Shown piece by piece: positions 32,451 through 44,276 of a stretch of DNA of 64,000 bases. The DNA comes from Eriocheir sinensis (Eukaryota > Arthropoda > Malacostraca > Decapoda > Varunidae). The notes under the pieces are model-generated. The model was not told the origin of the DNA. It was given only the letters and a program-made list of their open reading frames with translations, and did no database searches. Location of the stretch: NCBI RefSeq assembly GCF_024679095.1, contig NC_066531.1:7133897-7197896 (forward strand). The letters run 5' to 3'. Both the position numbers and the translations under genes were made by a program. Every line of letters starts with the position of its first letter. Positions within the stretch are counted from its first letter, which is position 1.

Positions 32451-33204
32451 TGATGAAGATTTCCTTTCAGAACAAAACTGCTGCAATATTGCTGAAAAAT
32501 ATTCTACCTGAATGGAGATTTATCTTACACGCACTAACGCAGTGGGTGCCTCCACTGACACACCAGGGAACACTGCACAGAGAGTTGAGGTGTGCACGCA
32601 GACTGAATGGAGAGGAAACGAGAAAGAAAATGCTTCAACCCAAACTAATGTAACATTAGATGAATTAAGCACTTATAGTGATAATCACTTTCATAATCTT
32701 TCATCTGTCAGACTTAAACACACCCGGGAGAATATATTAAAGAATGATGACAGTTGCAAACATTACACAGGTATGGGAAGATTAACTCTTCTGACCTTTA
32801 TTTCTTTAAAGTAAGATCATGGGTATGGCATGAAGAGCTGTATGTAAGGGAAAACTCATGCAATCTACTTTCAGGGTTGACGCTGAGTCTGCTGGCAATT
32901 GTCTTCAACTTGATTAAGAGTGGTGCAGAAAAAAACTTAATTACTGGAAGGGTGCTTTAAGAACCCTTGAAGTTGAAGTAAGTATGTTACATGGGTGTAA
33001 CTTGTGAGTAGCTCATACTATAAGGTATCTTACCCCATATGTCTTTAGATTATATGGCTCATACTACTTTTTATGGTTTAAAGCACAGCATTCAACATAT
33101 TTACTGGCAGCAGTCTCTTTTCTTCAGTTTACCGCAGTTAATAGTTTTACTTGCAGGCAAAACGAGGCAGGTACCGAAAACTGTCCTTGAGCTGTCTCCT
33201 TTGT

Positions 33205-33258
33205 TGTAAAAAAAAAAAATAAAAAAAAAAAAAAATAAAAAAAAAAAAAAAAAAAAAC
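33205..33258. repeat. A-rich insertion within the helix-turn-helix exon
   Basis: TTGTTGT followed by about 48 bases, nearly all A, with two interspersed T, lies between RKLSL and the conserved EMLLCLV block. It looks like the poly(A) tail of a truncated retroposon. Confidence 0.6.
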
Positions 33259-33954
33259 GAGATGCTGCTGTGCCTGGTGGATCTTCGCAGAGGATATGAT
33301 TTGCGCCATTTGGGGAATATGTTTGATATTTCCCAGTCATACTGTAGTATGTTGTTGTTCACATGGATCAATTTCCTTTCTCATCAATTAGAGTTCCTAA
33401 TGAGGTGGCCAACAAAACAACAGGTAAAAACACTGTCATTCAAACATATCAACTACTCATGCATGCTTGCATAGATACTGACATTAAGTATATGTTCATG
33501 TGTTTTACCATTTATTATTACCTTTTTTTTCTCTTCTAGATTCAGATTAATCCCCCAAAGGCTTTCAAACACTCCTAAAACTAGGGCAGTCATTGACTGC
33601 ACATAATTTGCTGCGGAAAAACCCACTTTGCCCTCGTCACAGAGATCAACATGGAGCAACTATAGGCACAGTAACACACTCAAGCTATTAGTTTCGTGTG
33701 ATAAAATGAGAAATTTTACGTTCCTTTCTAAGTTATGGTCAGGGTCAGTAAGTGACAACATTATGGCGGAGCGTGGCTTCCTAATACGCGACTTGGTTTC
33801 TGCAAGGGGCTGCACGCTTAATATACCACCATATTCACATGGACGGCAGATGGCAGCAGGTATGTACTTGCCATCAGAAAACATTTTGTTCATTTTTAAA
33901 GTAAACTCATGACTTATCTCTTCCAGTATACAGCACACAATCTGCAGGTAGGTA

Positions 33955-34095
33955 AGTTATGCAAGATGGCGCCACTATAAACACTCGCCTGCGCCAGAAC
34001 GGGCTGGGCCGACCATCAGGCCCCACCTGGAAGAAGCCTTGGGCCTACCATCAGGCCCCACCGGGAAGATGCCTACCGGCGCAATAGGCAGCAAC

Positions 34096-34125
<30 letters not shown>
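33955..34125 (+). repeat. 5'-truncated SINE in an ISL2EU intron
   Basis: Starts ATGCAAGATGGCGCC and ends in a poly(A) of about 28 bases. It is almost identical to the copy in the 25-kb gag, including the doubled GGGCC(G/T)ACCATCAGGCCCCACC segment. A (GT)n run follows at 34151-34191. Confidence 0.85.
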
Positions 34126-34127
<2 letters not shown>

Positions 34128-34149
34128 AAGTAAAAAGTGCATTTCATAG

Positions 34150-34194
<45 letters not shown>

Positions 34195-34323
34195 AGACTT
34201 TAATCTTCTTACAGGAGCTACAGCAAAAACTAGACGAATAGCGAGTGCGCGCATCCGTGTGGAAAGAGTTACCGGTAGACTGAAGAGATTTAGAATATTG
34301 CAGCAGACTATCCCTCTTGATAG

Positions 34324-34547
34324 CAGGGTTGGAGTAATTACAATTCAGAATCTTAATTACTATTACAATTACATTTTTAAAACTTTAAATTGCAATTATA
34401 GTTATAATTACTCATGTGAAGTTCAATTACAATTACAATTACTACAAGGGACAGTCAATTATAATTACAATTATAATTACTCAGCGTCCAACACAGTAAG
34501 CTTTGGTTGAAAAGAAAAACACTAGCATCGTGTTGTTGCCATTTATT

Positions 34548-34623
<76 letters not shown>

Positions 34624-35184
34624 GGATGTAGGCTAAACGGGTAGGCAGAGGGGGAGGGAGAAGGGGAGGTACAGTCGACGCTAGAGAGAAGTGTCACGGT
34701 TTTCAGAATGTTTAGCCTGGTGGCGGTATCTGGCAACTATACCACGGTGGTGCATTCACTGGTGATGTTAGTGACGCGTATCAATGTGTACAGTGTGTGT
34801 GTGACCGTGAAATTATAATATTGTATAATATTATATAATATTATAATATAATTTAGTTAGAAATATACCAGATTACATGAATTCAATTTAGAAATGCGAT
34901 TTTGAATGTCTTCTACATAATGATGATAATGACGACGAGGTAAAACATCACGAACAGTCTGAAACACTTTTTCTTATCAAACTTTGAAAATACCGTGTGC
35001 AATGCTGTCCTTCAGAGTGGCAGGCAGTGACTAATGCTCCTCACCATCAAACAGCAAATAGGCTTGAGGGTCTGTTTAACTCGCAGCCTTAATTCCCGTC
35101 ACTATAAAGCCTCAAAGACAATTCAGATCATCAAAAATCTAAAATCATTTTTCCGTGAAGATTACGTAGTATCTAAGTATAAAT

Positions 35185-35223
<39 letters not shown>

Positions 35224-36824
35224 GAGTGCGAGCGCGGAAAAGCCTGCGGTCGACGACGCCATCATGTGAACGTATATAGCCTATTCTTAAGTATAATTTT
35301 TAAAATAAAGAACAAGATCTCGGCTGTCAGGGATTTATTTTTTAAGTTAAAAGGCATAACAATCTCCCTTAATAAGTGCAGTATATTTTTAAATGTATCA
35401 TAGTTTGATAAACAACTTAGAATTGCTCTTGACTAAATTTGACCGAAACTAAAAGCTCGTGTCAAAATGTAGCGACAGCGCCTAAAGAAAAAATATTTAT
35501 TAAGCGTTAGCGACGGGCACTTTTGATAAATATCTATCTTAAAATTATGGAGAGTGCACCTGTGACCACCGATCACCACAACAGTACGATTTCGATAGGA
35601 TGTAATAATTTTCATGTCGCGTGGAGGGGTTGCCAGATGTCGCTTTCTGAACGAAACTTACTGGACAGTGTGACACTACTCTCTATAGCCGAGTGTACAG
35701 TAGGTGGTGGGGACTGGGGGAGTGGTGCTATACATACAGACAGATAAACAGGAAGGGCGGGAAGGGAAATGGAGAGAGGGAATAGGGTGAGGGCAAAGGA
35801 TGAAGAGAGGGTGTGGGTCGAAAGAAGGAAGAAAGGAGAGAGGGAGGGACATAATGACACACACAGAGACAGACAGACAGAGAGAGAGAACGTCGAAGAA
35901 ATGAGGGGGTAGGTAGGAGACAGAATGACAGACAGACAGACAAAGAGAGGGGCAGATAGACAAAGAAAGATAGTAGTATGGTAGTATCATAAGTACTACT
36001 CACCACTATCAATAAAATATGCCTTCTACTATCACAGTCATAATACTTGTCACCATTATTATTAACATTACTATCACCAGCATCACCAGATCACCAATTC
36101 AGCATCATCAATTTTTTTCATAATTATTTCCCTGTTACTGCTGTATGATCGTCATCATTATTTTTTTTAACATTACCATCTTGCTATTACTTTCACCATC
36201 ATTACTACCACTTTACTGTACTACTAGACTACTACTTTCCTATCAGCACAAGCCTACACCTACAGCGATTAACTTTCCAACAAATTAGCCTATTACTATG
36301 ACACTGGTCACCATCACCACTAATCACTATTCCATCATTTCATCATGACATCATCCAATGAACTATCATCACCATCTCAGCTACTACAGTCATCATCATT
36401 CATCAGGGAACAGATGACTATACAATGTCTTTCTTACCTTTACAACAGAAAGTCAAGAGGAGGACTTTCCCGTATGACGGTCTAGGAAGCAATGAAATAT
36501 GTCCCAGTCCACCAAACAGGAAAAAGTGAACGCGTCTGATTCTTGTATAATACGTAGGTTGTCCAGTAAGGGTTGCCATACTTCATCATATACAGTATTT
36601 ACATATTTGCCACCATAGCAGTAAAAACAAGGATTATCAGAATTTTAGTATGACTTACTTTTTTCGCAATTACAATTAAATTACAATTACTTTATAATGT
36701 AATTAATTATAATTACAATTAATTCATTAAGTTCTACATCCAATTACAATAACAATACAATTACATACTTTACTGTAATTAATTACATTTCAATTAAATT
36801 ACAATTACAATTACTCCAACACTG
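34324..36824. mobile_element. 2.5-kb hAT-like element inside a transposase exon
   Basis: CTTGATAG at 34316-34323 and 36825-36832 is an exact 8-bp target duplication. The ends are CAGGGTTGGAGTAATTACAA and, in reverse complement, CAGTGTTGGAGTAATTGTAA. Arrays of AATTACAATT-like words lie inside both ends (34331-34495 and 36660-36815). Removing the insert and one duplication joins the ISL2EU frame exactly (IPLD to RLPIMD). No hAT transposase is present, so it is non-autonomous. It contains (GA)n, (GT)n and ATC-type simple repeats and its own inner inverted repeat. Confidence 0.92.
34670..35715. repeat. Inner inverted-repeat structure within the hAT-like element
   Basis: 34675-34745 (TCGACGCTAGAGAGAAGTGT ... 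TCTGGCAACTATA) and 35620-35705 (GTTGCCAGAT ... GTGACACTACTCTCTATAGC) are imperfect inverted copies about 75 bp long, about 870 bp apart. The enclosed DNA has (GT)n at 35188-35222. This could be a second, nested MITE. Confidence 0.55.
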
Positions 36825-36930
36825 CTTGATAGGCTTCCTATCATGGACAACATTGTCCAAGTTTGTGCAATTTGGATACAAGACTTGTTTCAGTTTGATG
36901 TATTTAACCTCTTAGTGTATCTGACGTTCA

Positions 36931-37590
36931 AATATATTAATTAAAGTCACTCCTCCCATAATTTTTTTCTTCAAAAGCAATGCTTTTAGGAAATCAACAA
37001 ACAGAAGTAAATTTACAGCATTCAATATAGCATTTACTGTGCATTTCATAGTATAAATAGTGGAGGCAGCAGATGAGTGAAGTGATGCACTCCCAGGTGT
37101 GTACTCCTTGTTAGTTAGTAGCTAATCTAATATTTATCTTCCATCATGTGATACTACATTAATATTTTATTGGCTGTGTCATAAATGTATAATAAATAAT
37201 ATAAAATGCAATCACTTTTTCATTGGTCTTATATATGAACTGCTTGATGAACCTTATATTTATAACACTTATCTACATGCTAGATAAAAAATCTGTCATA
37301 TGTACTTGATTTAGAGTATTTGTGGTTCAGCTGTATTCAGATTTATAATTTGAGTTTGCCATATCCTATGGTATCTTGATAAATAAGGTTGTGACGACCA
37401 AACATACAGAAAAAGACGTAAAAATGGAGGCTGGTGTGTCGAAGGGTAGGTAAAACTGCCAAAAATAATTGTGTAAAAGTTTTTTATTCTAAATAAATGA
37501 CAATAATTTCATGATACTATGTTGAGATTTCAATACACTAATAATCCTATTCACAATAACAATAATGATAATAATAGTAATGTGCACAGC
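36931..37590. other. AT-rich non-coding
   Basis: Follows the last transposase exon. No gene or clear repeat found. Confidence 0.5.
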
Positions 37591-37594
37591 CTTA

Positions 37595-38003
37595 GGCCCG
37601 TTTCATCTCGTTTGTCCATTAACATAACGGGAATTTTGATAGATGTTGCACCTGCGCATTTCTAGTTTGTGAATACATGAAGATAAATGTGATAGACATT
37701 CAATCTTATTTTTTAATAGTATATTGGAATGTTAATGCATAAGAAAACAATAACCAAACAAATAAAAATATATAAAAGCTCGGTCCTTCAAAATCGCAAA
37801 CATGCCCCTGGGCATTGATAGATATGCCACAACAAGCACAAAAGACAAGCTTGTATCAAACAATACAGTCAGATTGTACCCGAAGGATATATGGCTCCTC
37901 AAATGGTTATAATGCATCTCAATAAAAGCTGATCGCGTAATCACGAGCAACACGCAGGGGCCACATTTACGTTCACTAGTGGACAGATGAAGTGAAACAG
38001 ACT
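37595..38003. repeat. Possible MITE with short imperfect ends
   Basis: GGCCCGTTTCATCTCGTTTG (37596) resembles the reverse complement of 37965-38000 (GTCTGTTTCACTTCATCTGT). The match is partial and no target duplication is evident. Confidence 0.35.
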
Positions 38004-38336
38004 AAAGCTGGTTCACCTAAGTCTGAAGTGTGCATTATCGCCCAACGGCAACCTGCAGCCACGCGGTGTGTCCAATTTTGTGGATAGTGACTGTATGATA
38101 GCCTACGCATAGTAAGCAGCCGTCAATGTCAATACTATGCAGGTAGTAATAAACAAATACTGTCAGTCATGTGACAGTGTTTGTTATTGCTGCTAGCATG
38201 TTATTGACACTGACGACTGTTTACTTTGTGAAGGTTAGCAAACAGTATCCACGAAATCAGACACACCGTGTGGATGCAGGTTGCCGTTGCACGATAATGC
38301 TTACTTCAGACTCGGGTGAATCGACTTTAGTATATA
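38004..38336. repeat. Near-complete palindrome (foldback) of about 330 bp
   Basis: The two halves are inverted copies with the centre near 38167 (CTGTCAGTCATGTGACAG). Matching words include ATTATCGCCCAACGGCAACC against GGTTGCCGTTGCACGATAAT, and GTCAATGTCAATA against TATTGACACTGAC. Divergence is moderate, so it is not recent. Confidence 0.75.
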
Positions 38337-38389
38337 TCATCCTTACCGACAAATAAAACATGACTTAATAAAGATATACAGTTTTCCAA

Positions 38390-38655
38390 CTGCTTTCTGC
38401 TTACTCTTCCATGGAACAGGGTATCACTCCGTGGGCTAAAGTTTGAATCCCAGCCCGGGCAGTCAGCATGCAGCTCACCCAGCTGTTTATCTTCCCTTTT
38501 GAATTGTTTGCTAAATGGGTACCTGGGTACACCTAGAGAAGGTACACTGTGGTAACCCAGAGGGCACATTGGCCTCGTGTCTTGGGGTGATTGGTTCTTA
38601 CACGCCACACGCTCAAAGGGCCAACGGTACGGAAATGAGCACCACAGCCACATGT
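38390..38655. repeat. Possible tRNA-related SINE fragment
   Basis: AGTTTGAATCCCAGCCCGGG at 38437 resembles a polymerase III B box (GTTCGAATCC). The downstream body (GGTAACCCAGAGGGC, GCCAACGGTACGGAAATG) reads like a conserved repeat. There is no good A box or poly(A). Confidence 0.35.
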
Positions 38656-38719
38656 GTTTTTAGCTTATTCACCCAACTTTACCATTAGTTATCCTTTTGC
38701 TTACTGCATGCATTCATTG

Positions 38720-40049
38720 AATGCTAAGCTTAATAATTCTTTCTCAGGCAATGTGACGTATAAAATGATGGAGAGTTTGGAAACAAGTTGTGAGTAAAAT
38801 GTGTGGTCATATGAAACTGGTACAATATGAATTCCTTTTGTTGTGTAAAAAACAAGGTCACATACCTGAATTCTGTGAAGACCTAACTGTCCTTGTATTT
38901 GATAGTAATACTTTGACTGTTTTTTCAGAGACCTTTCGTTTTTGTGAGTTACATAAGTCTCGCATTAGAGCAGCTTCCTTTGGGTGTTTGTTCTTGAGAT
39001 TGAAAGGGCTCTTTATCTCAATCAGTTTTTTTTCATGACATGCACAAGAGATCACACCATCTGCTAAACATCCAAGAAAAGGATACTCTTGAGAAACTTT
39101 AAAGCCTAACTCCCCTACTGCAAACTTAATGTTTCTTTCTACACATTATTCTATACATTTTTCTTGCTTTTCTTTCTGACTTTAAACCATACTCTAATTG
39201 GGGCATTTGAATATCAGAGGGTTTCTTCGTGAAAATTAGCTCTAACAATTTTGTTACATCTGCCTCACGGTTCCTTATTAATGTGTCAGTTCTTGTGCTA
39301 AATCTATGAACATTTGATGCTGTTAGCATTCCTAAATGCATTTTGTGCCATAAGGGATTGTCAGCGTGACCTCTTGTGCTTTCTTCAATGCTTGCTATCT
39401 CTTCATCAGAATATTTCAAGCATTCAAGTACAGCATTACATGAGAAAGAGTAATAAATAGAGTTATCTGTCCTAATTATTTTCTTTGTCTTCTCGGCGAG
39501 GCTAAGTCCAGGGTCAGAGCACTTTGACTGCATGTCTGGTGGTTCCGGGATCCTCTAACAGATAGAGAACTCCAGAATACGGGCTGACCTGTAAAGGCAA
39601 AGACGATTGTCCAATCAATGTTTATAGAATCAGGGGTAGAAGAGTGACTATCAATCACAGCAGAGATAGGTCAGCCTCTATGGAGAGAGATAGAATGCAT
39701 AATACCTTTTGAAAAAAAATGAGAAACTGATGTGTTTATTGAATTTATGTAGTTTGTTATCGAAAGAGAAAGAATTTGTTGTAAAAGAGCATGCAGCACT
39801 ACTCTGGTGTTGATGAAACAATAGGGAAACATAGAGTGAGGACTACGGAGGATCTGCCTCTCATATATGCCGCACCAAGAGTGGTTTTCAGCCATTTCAA
39901 CAGGTGTGAACCTGCCAACCCCCAATGAACAAACCTTACGCAATTCTGCTGCAAACTGTCGTATATCCTTTTTTGACTTCTTCACTCTGTCGCTAGGGTG
40001 ACGAGGGTCGAAGTTCAAGGGCTTATAACCTTTCTGGATATCTGCATCG
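38720..40049 (-). pseudogene. YqaJ-type nuclease portion of the ISL2EU partner gene, frameshifted
   Basis: On the minus strand, an exon with acceptor TTGCAG at 40050-40055 begins DADIQKGYKPLNFDPRHPSD and continues RQFAAELRKVC. A later exon (39533-39126 frame) carries NPLWHKMHLGMLTASNVHRF and PQLEYGLKSERKARKMY, the start of a YqaJ (lambda-exonuclease-type, PD-(D/E)XK) domain. A +1 shift near 39125 leads to GCLADGVISC and KLIEIKSPF, the catalytic Asp and E-x-K. A further shift near 38880 leads to the domain end (VPVSYDHTFYSQLVSKL). The nuclease would process DNA ends during transposition; ISL2EU elements are known to carry such a gene. It is inactive here. Confidence 0.8.
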
Positions 40050-40723
40050 CTGCAATGAATATATAATAACTATTAACCCTTAACTGGTAACCATGGGTCC
40101 ACCCGGACCCCTAGGGGGTGTGTTCAAATTTTTCCGCCATATATTTTCCCTCCCTTAGCCCTTGCATCAAAACAAACGCCCTTTAATCAGCTGATTGATG
40201 TTAGCCTCTCCAGACAAGGTTAGTTTGTCGTGATTTATATGCTTATTATATGATATTTCGCACTCTGAGGTCCGCTTGGACCCAGGGTTACCAGTAATGA
40301 GAATTCTGGGATTTACAAAAACTTATATAATGCACGAATTACTATATATTATATGGAGAAAATAGCCAAAACAAGGGTGTTATTTTGAAGATCAAATGTC
40401 AATGAAACCACACACACAGTGAAAAGTCAATGGCATATTATTAGGCACATTTGATATACCTTTGTTATAGGTGTTACAAGTAAGACAGGTGTTACGAAGC
40501 CCACAGGTATCCCAGGTAGAGGTAGAAATTTTTGGGGGGTGATAGTCTGGAAAAATACGTTAGTTTGACTCACTGGCACCCTAAAACTCCCTCTAAAAGT
40601 CTAACGGACCATAAAAACTAAATTTGTGTATAGGGTAAAATGCTCATTTTGGAAAACTGCATTGTGGCATTATTAGCCATGTTTCTCTCTCTTTGTTACA
40701 GATAGACGTAAATAACTACCAAA

Positions 40724-43296
40724 ATGCCAAAGAAAGTGAAGTATTTGAGCCAGAAAGAACTGCAAGACCTGATAGACTCGTCCCTGTTCAGCGCTAACAT
40801 TAGTTTTGAGTCGGAAGATGGAGACGAGTCGAACCCTCAGAGATTACCCTTCCCACCTGCCTCCTGGACATTCGTCCCCTGCAGATAGCCAACTTTCTGA
40901 CCCCGAGGTTGTCATGGAATGTCAAGAGGTATCATTGGGGAGAAATGAAATGGAAGTTATAGTTACCCCAAGAAAAATCTACTGGACAAATGATTATTAC
41001 CTGTGAGACAGTTGTACCTGGCCCTTCAACAACACAACCTGCTATCATTGGCTCTTCTACTACACGACCAGCTATCCTTGGCCAATCTACATCACAAACA
41101 GCTGTCCCTGGTTCTTCTACATCTCCACTAGCAGTTGCAGGACCATCAGGTATAGGGAGAAGGAAACGCAAGTCTTTCACAGCCAACATTTCTAAGCCTC
41201 CTCCCAAACGACAGCTAGCTTATTCTTCAGACAGTGACCCAGATACCCCACCAGCTCTCCCTAGACCTTCTACATCTCCACCAGCAGTTGCAAGATCAGC
41301 AGGCTTCAGAGGTAGAGGGAGAGGAGAGGGAAACAAGTCATTTACACCCCACACTTCTACGCCTGCTCGCAAACAACAGCTAATGTACGATTCCGAGGAC
41401 AGTAGCCCAAATGACCCAGACACTGACAGTGATAAAAGTTATATGCCATCACCGATATCAAGTGGGGATGCATCTGACACAGAAACCATCCCAGACATCG
41501 ATTCTGCTGCTGATGATCCCTCTTCACTTCTACAGACACAGACACCACCTGCAGCTTCACCACGTCCACAGACACCACCTGCAGCTTCACCACGCCCACA
41601 GACACCACCTGCAGCTTCACCACGTCCACAGACACCACCTGCAGCTTCACCACGCCCACAGACACCACCTGCTGCTTCACCACGTCCACAGACACCACCT
41701 GCAGCTTCACAACGTCCACAGACACCACCTGCAGCTTCACAACGTCCACAGACACCACCTGTAGCAGATGTCACTGCCCAAGTTCCTATTGGTCAGTGCC
41801 GTGCATCTGACTTGACTGCATGGTCAAAGGTGCCATTGAGGACGACTGCTCCACCACGCCAACCTCTTCCATACACTGAAGGTCCAACAGCAGCAACCCA
41901 GGGGGCACAATCACATGTTGAATACCTGCAACTATTTCTAGATGATGGGATGTTATCTGACATACTCCGCCACACCAACACAAGGATGGATCAACTTCGT
42001 GCACAGTACAAGGACCAAAAGGCTACGACTAACCCACTCACTCTGGTTGAACTGAAGGCTTTCATTGGAGTTCTAGTGCAGTCTGGGGCAAAGAAGGATA
42101 ACAAACTCGATACAGCGGAGATGTGGTCTGCTCAACATGGATGTCCTCTTTACAGAGCTGCTATGAGTGAAAAAAGATTCCTGTTTATTACACGTTGCCT
42201 GCGTTTTGATGATCGCACCACAAGACCTGAACGCGAGAAACAAGACCGTTCTGCAGCCATCAAAGATGTGTGGGAATGCTTTCTTGCACACTGTCAGGAA
42301 AATTATATACCAGGCGACAAGTTGACAGATGATGAGCAGCTACTGGCATTCCGGGGTAAATGCGCCTTCAGGTTTTACATTAGAAACAAACCCGCCAAGT
42401 ATGGGATAAAGATAATCATGTGTTGTGATGCAAAAACAAACTACCTCCTAAGTGCCAAAATTTACCTAGGCAAAGTAAGGAATCCAAAAATTCCTGCGGG
42501 TCAGGTTGGTGAATATTACACCCTCCAAGTCACTGAGCCCTTCCTGGACTGTGGTAGAACTGTGACCACAGATAACTGGTTTACCGGCCGACCACTAAGT
42601 AGAAAGCTTTGGGACCGCAACACACATATGGTGGGCACAGTCAGAAAGAAGAAGTACATCCCTCCTGTAATGTTCAAGAACGACGAACGGAGGAAAGTCA
42701 AGACAAGTATCTTCCTCTTTGACAAGAATTTGATGGCTGTTTCATATAAACAGAAGAAGAACAAATGTGTGAATCTGCTGTCCTCCAAACACAATGAACC
42801 AGTTATTGGAGAAAAGAACAAGCCTGAGGTCATACATTACTACAACTCAACAAAAGGGGGTGTGGATGTACTAGACCGCATGTGTGCAGTGTACTCGTGC
42901 AGCCGAAAGACAAATCGTTGGCCTCTTTGCATTTTTTATGGCATGCTGAACCTTGCAGTCATCAATTCTTTCATTATGTACAAAGCTCGTGGTGGTACCC
43001 TTGAGCGTCGGCACTTCATGCACCAGCTTGCTGCAGAGTTGGTAATGCCTTGGTCACGGCATAGGCTGCAATTCCCCACAGTCAGCAGGAGCATCAAAAA
43101 CACCATCAGCATGTGCTTCAAGGTGCCATTTTTAGAAGAGGAGGAGGAACAGCAGCAAAGGCCTCCCGGGAAGAAGAGGTGTGCCCTATGCCCCTGGTCG
43201 AAGAAACAGTCGAAAGTACGAGCCACCTGCAAGCAATGCCAGAGATCCATCTGCCCCAATCACACTGCCTTGCTGTGCAGTGATTGCATCGACTAA
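40724..43296 (+). CDS. piggyBac (PGBD) transposase, catalytic frame intact, N-terminus unresolved
   Basis: The long frame at 40990-43296 codes for 768 aa. Ser/Thr/Pro-rich segments lead into eight or so copies of a [10 protein letters not shown] decapeptide (41535-41765), then the DDE_Tnp_1_7 domain with catalytic D448 (LTDDEQL), D528 (TTDNWFT) and D626 (KGGVDVLDR). It ends in a Cys/His-rich end-binding domain ([22 protein letters not shown]). Upstream, ATG 40724 starts [20 protein letters not shown], the usual N-terminus, after a 3' splice site (TTACAG at 40700), but that frame stops at 40888. So 40888-40990 has either a missed intron or frameshifts. Piggybac enzymes cut TTAA sites and leave no scar. 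The catalytic part is intact, so activity is possible only if the N-terminal problem is an artefact. Confidence 0.88.
41530..41765 (+). repeat. 30-bp coding minisatellite in the piggyBac ORF
   Basis: Seven to eight nearly identical 30-bp units (CAGACACCACCTGCAGCTTC plus ACCACGTCCA) in frame give a 10-residue protein repeat. All six frames stay open across it. Confidence 0.92.
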
Positions 43297-43305
43297 GAGG
43301 TAACT

Positions 43306-43540
<235 letters not shown>

Positions 43541-44276
43541 AGACAGATATATAGATGGATATAAGGCATATACATATATATTTTATATATAATTTATACA
43601 TACTGGTATGTTAAAATCGCCCTTTTTCATTTTCACAAATCACCCCTCCGATGGTGACCTGCAGTCGAACCAAGAGGCTCCAACGCCAGTACAACATCCC
43701 ATCTCAAGCTATTTTGGGTGCCAGATGCCCGCCCATTTTTTTTTTTTTGACAAATTTTCAAAAAAAAACCTTTTTTTTTGGAAAAAAAATTTCAATTTTT
43801 TTTTTTAAATAAAAGTTTTATTTTTTCTTTTCTAAATTTGGTTTCATTAGATTCCTCATTTCATGTACTTCACATTGGTTAGGATTTGCAGAAAATAAAT
43901 CAGGTGTGTATGTGATTTAAATTGGATTTTATTGGAGGGGTCCGCACGGACCCAGGTTACCAAAGTCAGGGCTCCAAAATAAGGTTACCAGTCTAAAAAG
44001 CACAGTAAGCACCACCCTAACTTATATCTACATAGCCTCTAGAAATGATGGCTGGCCTTAAGTTCCATTTAATTTATAATGTCATTCATTGACGTTATGC
44101 CTCAACAGAAAAACATTGTTTTTATGATACGGAAAATATGTCTATGAAAGATATTTATCCATCTGAGGTTAAGAACAACCAAATTATTGGCCTATCAAAA
44201 TCATGTGCTGAATGAAGCTGACATGCTGCCTTTAGCTTTAAAAGTATCATCATATATTAGGATATTATGCACTCAC

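Larger units (their letters stand above)
32472..36930 (+). pseudogene. ISL2EU-type transposase (HTH_Tnp_4 + DDE_4), multi-exon, interrupted
   Basis: Exons I can read: up to 32769 (ends KHYTG|GT), 32875-32977 (FNLIKSGAEK, donor GAA|GTAAGT), 33157-33423 (helix-turn-helix: LRRGYDLRHLGNMFDISQSY, TWINFLSHQLEFLMRWPT), 33540-33859 (first Asp in AVIDCT, then FLSKLWSGSVSD and ERGFLIRDL), and 34215-34323 resuming at 36833 (RRIASARIRVERV; LPIMDNIVQVC). Damage: an A-rich insertion of about 70 bp in the helix-turn-helix exon, frameshifts, a deletion before ERGFLIRDL with the expected catalytic ADRGF changed to AERGF, and a 2.5-kb hAT-like element in the last exon. The THAP exon at 28.6 kb is the likely N-terminus. 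The transposase is dead. Its convergent partner is the YqaJ gene at 38.7-44.4 kb. Confidence 0.8.

Noticed and set aside
35612..36012. Ser/Leu/Pro-rich minus-strand ORFs
   Set aside because: They read through a purine-rich tract inside a hAT-like element; composition explains them.
38430..38460. A tRNA gene suggested by a B-box-like word
   Set aside because: No cloverleaf or A box can be drawn around it. A decayed SINE is the better explanation.
41357..41774. Minus- and plus-frame ORFs of Val-Ser-Val or His-rich repeats
   Set aside because: They are the other frames of the 30-bp coding minisatellite in the piggyBac transposase.
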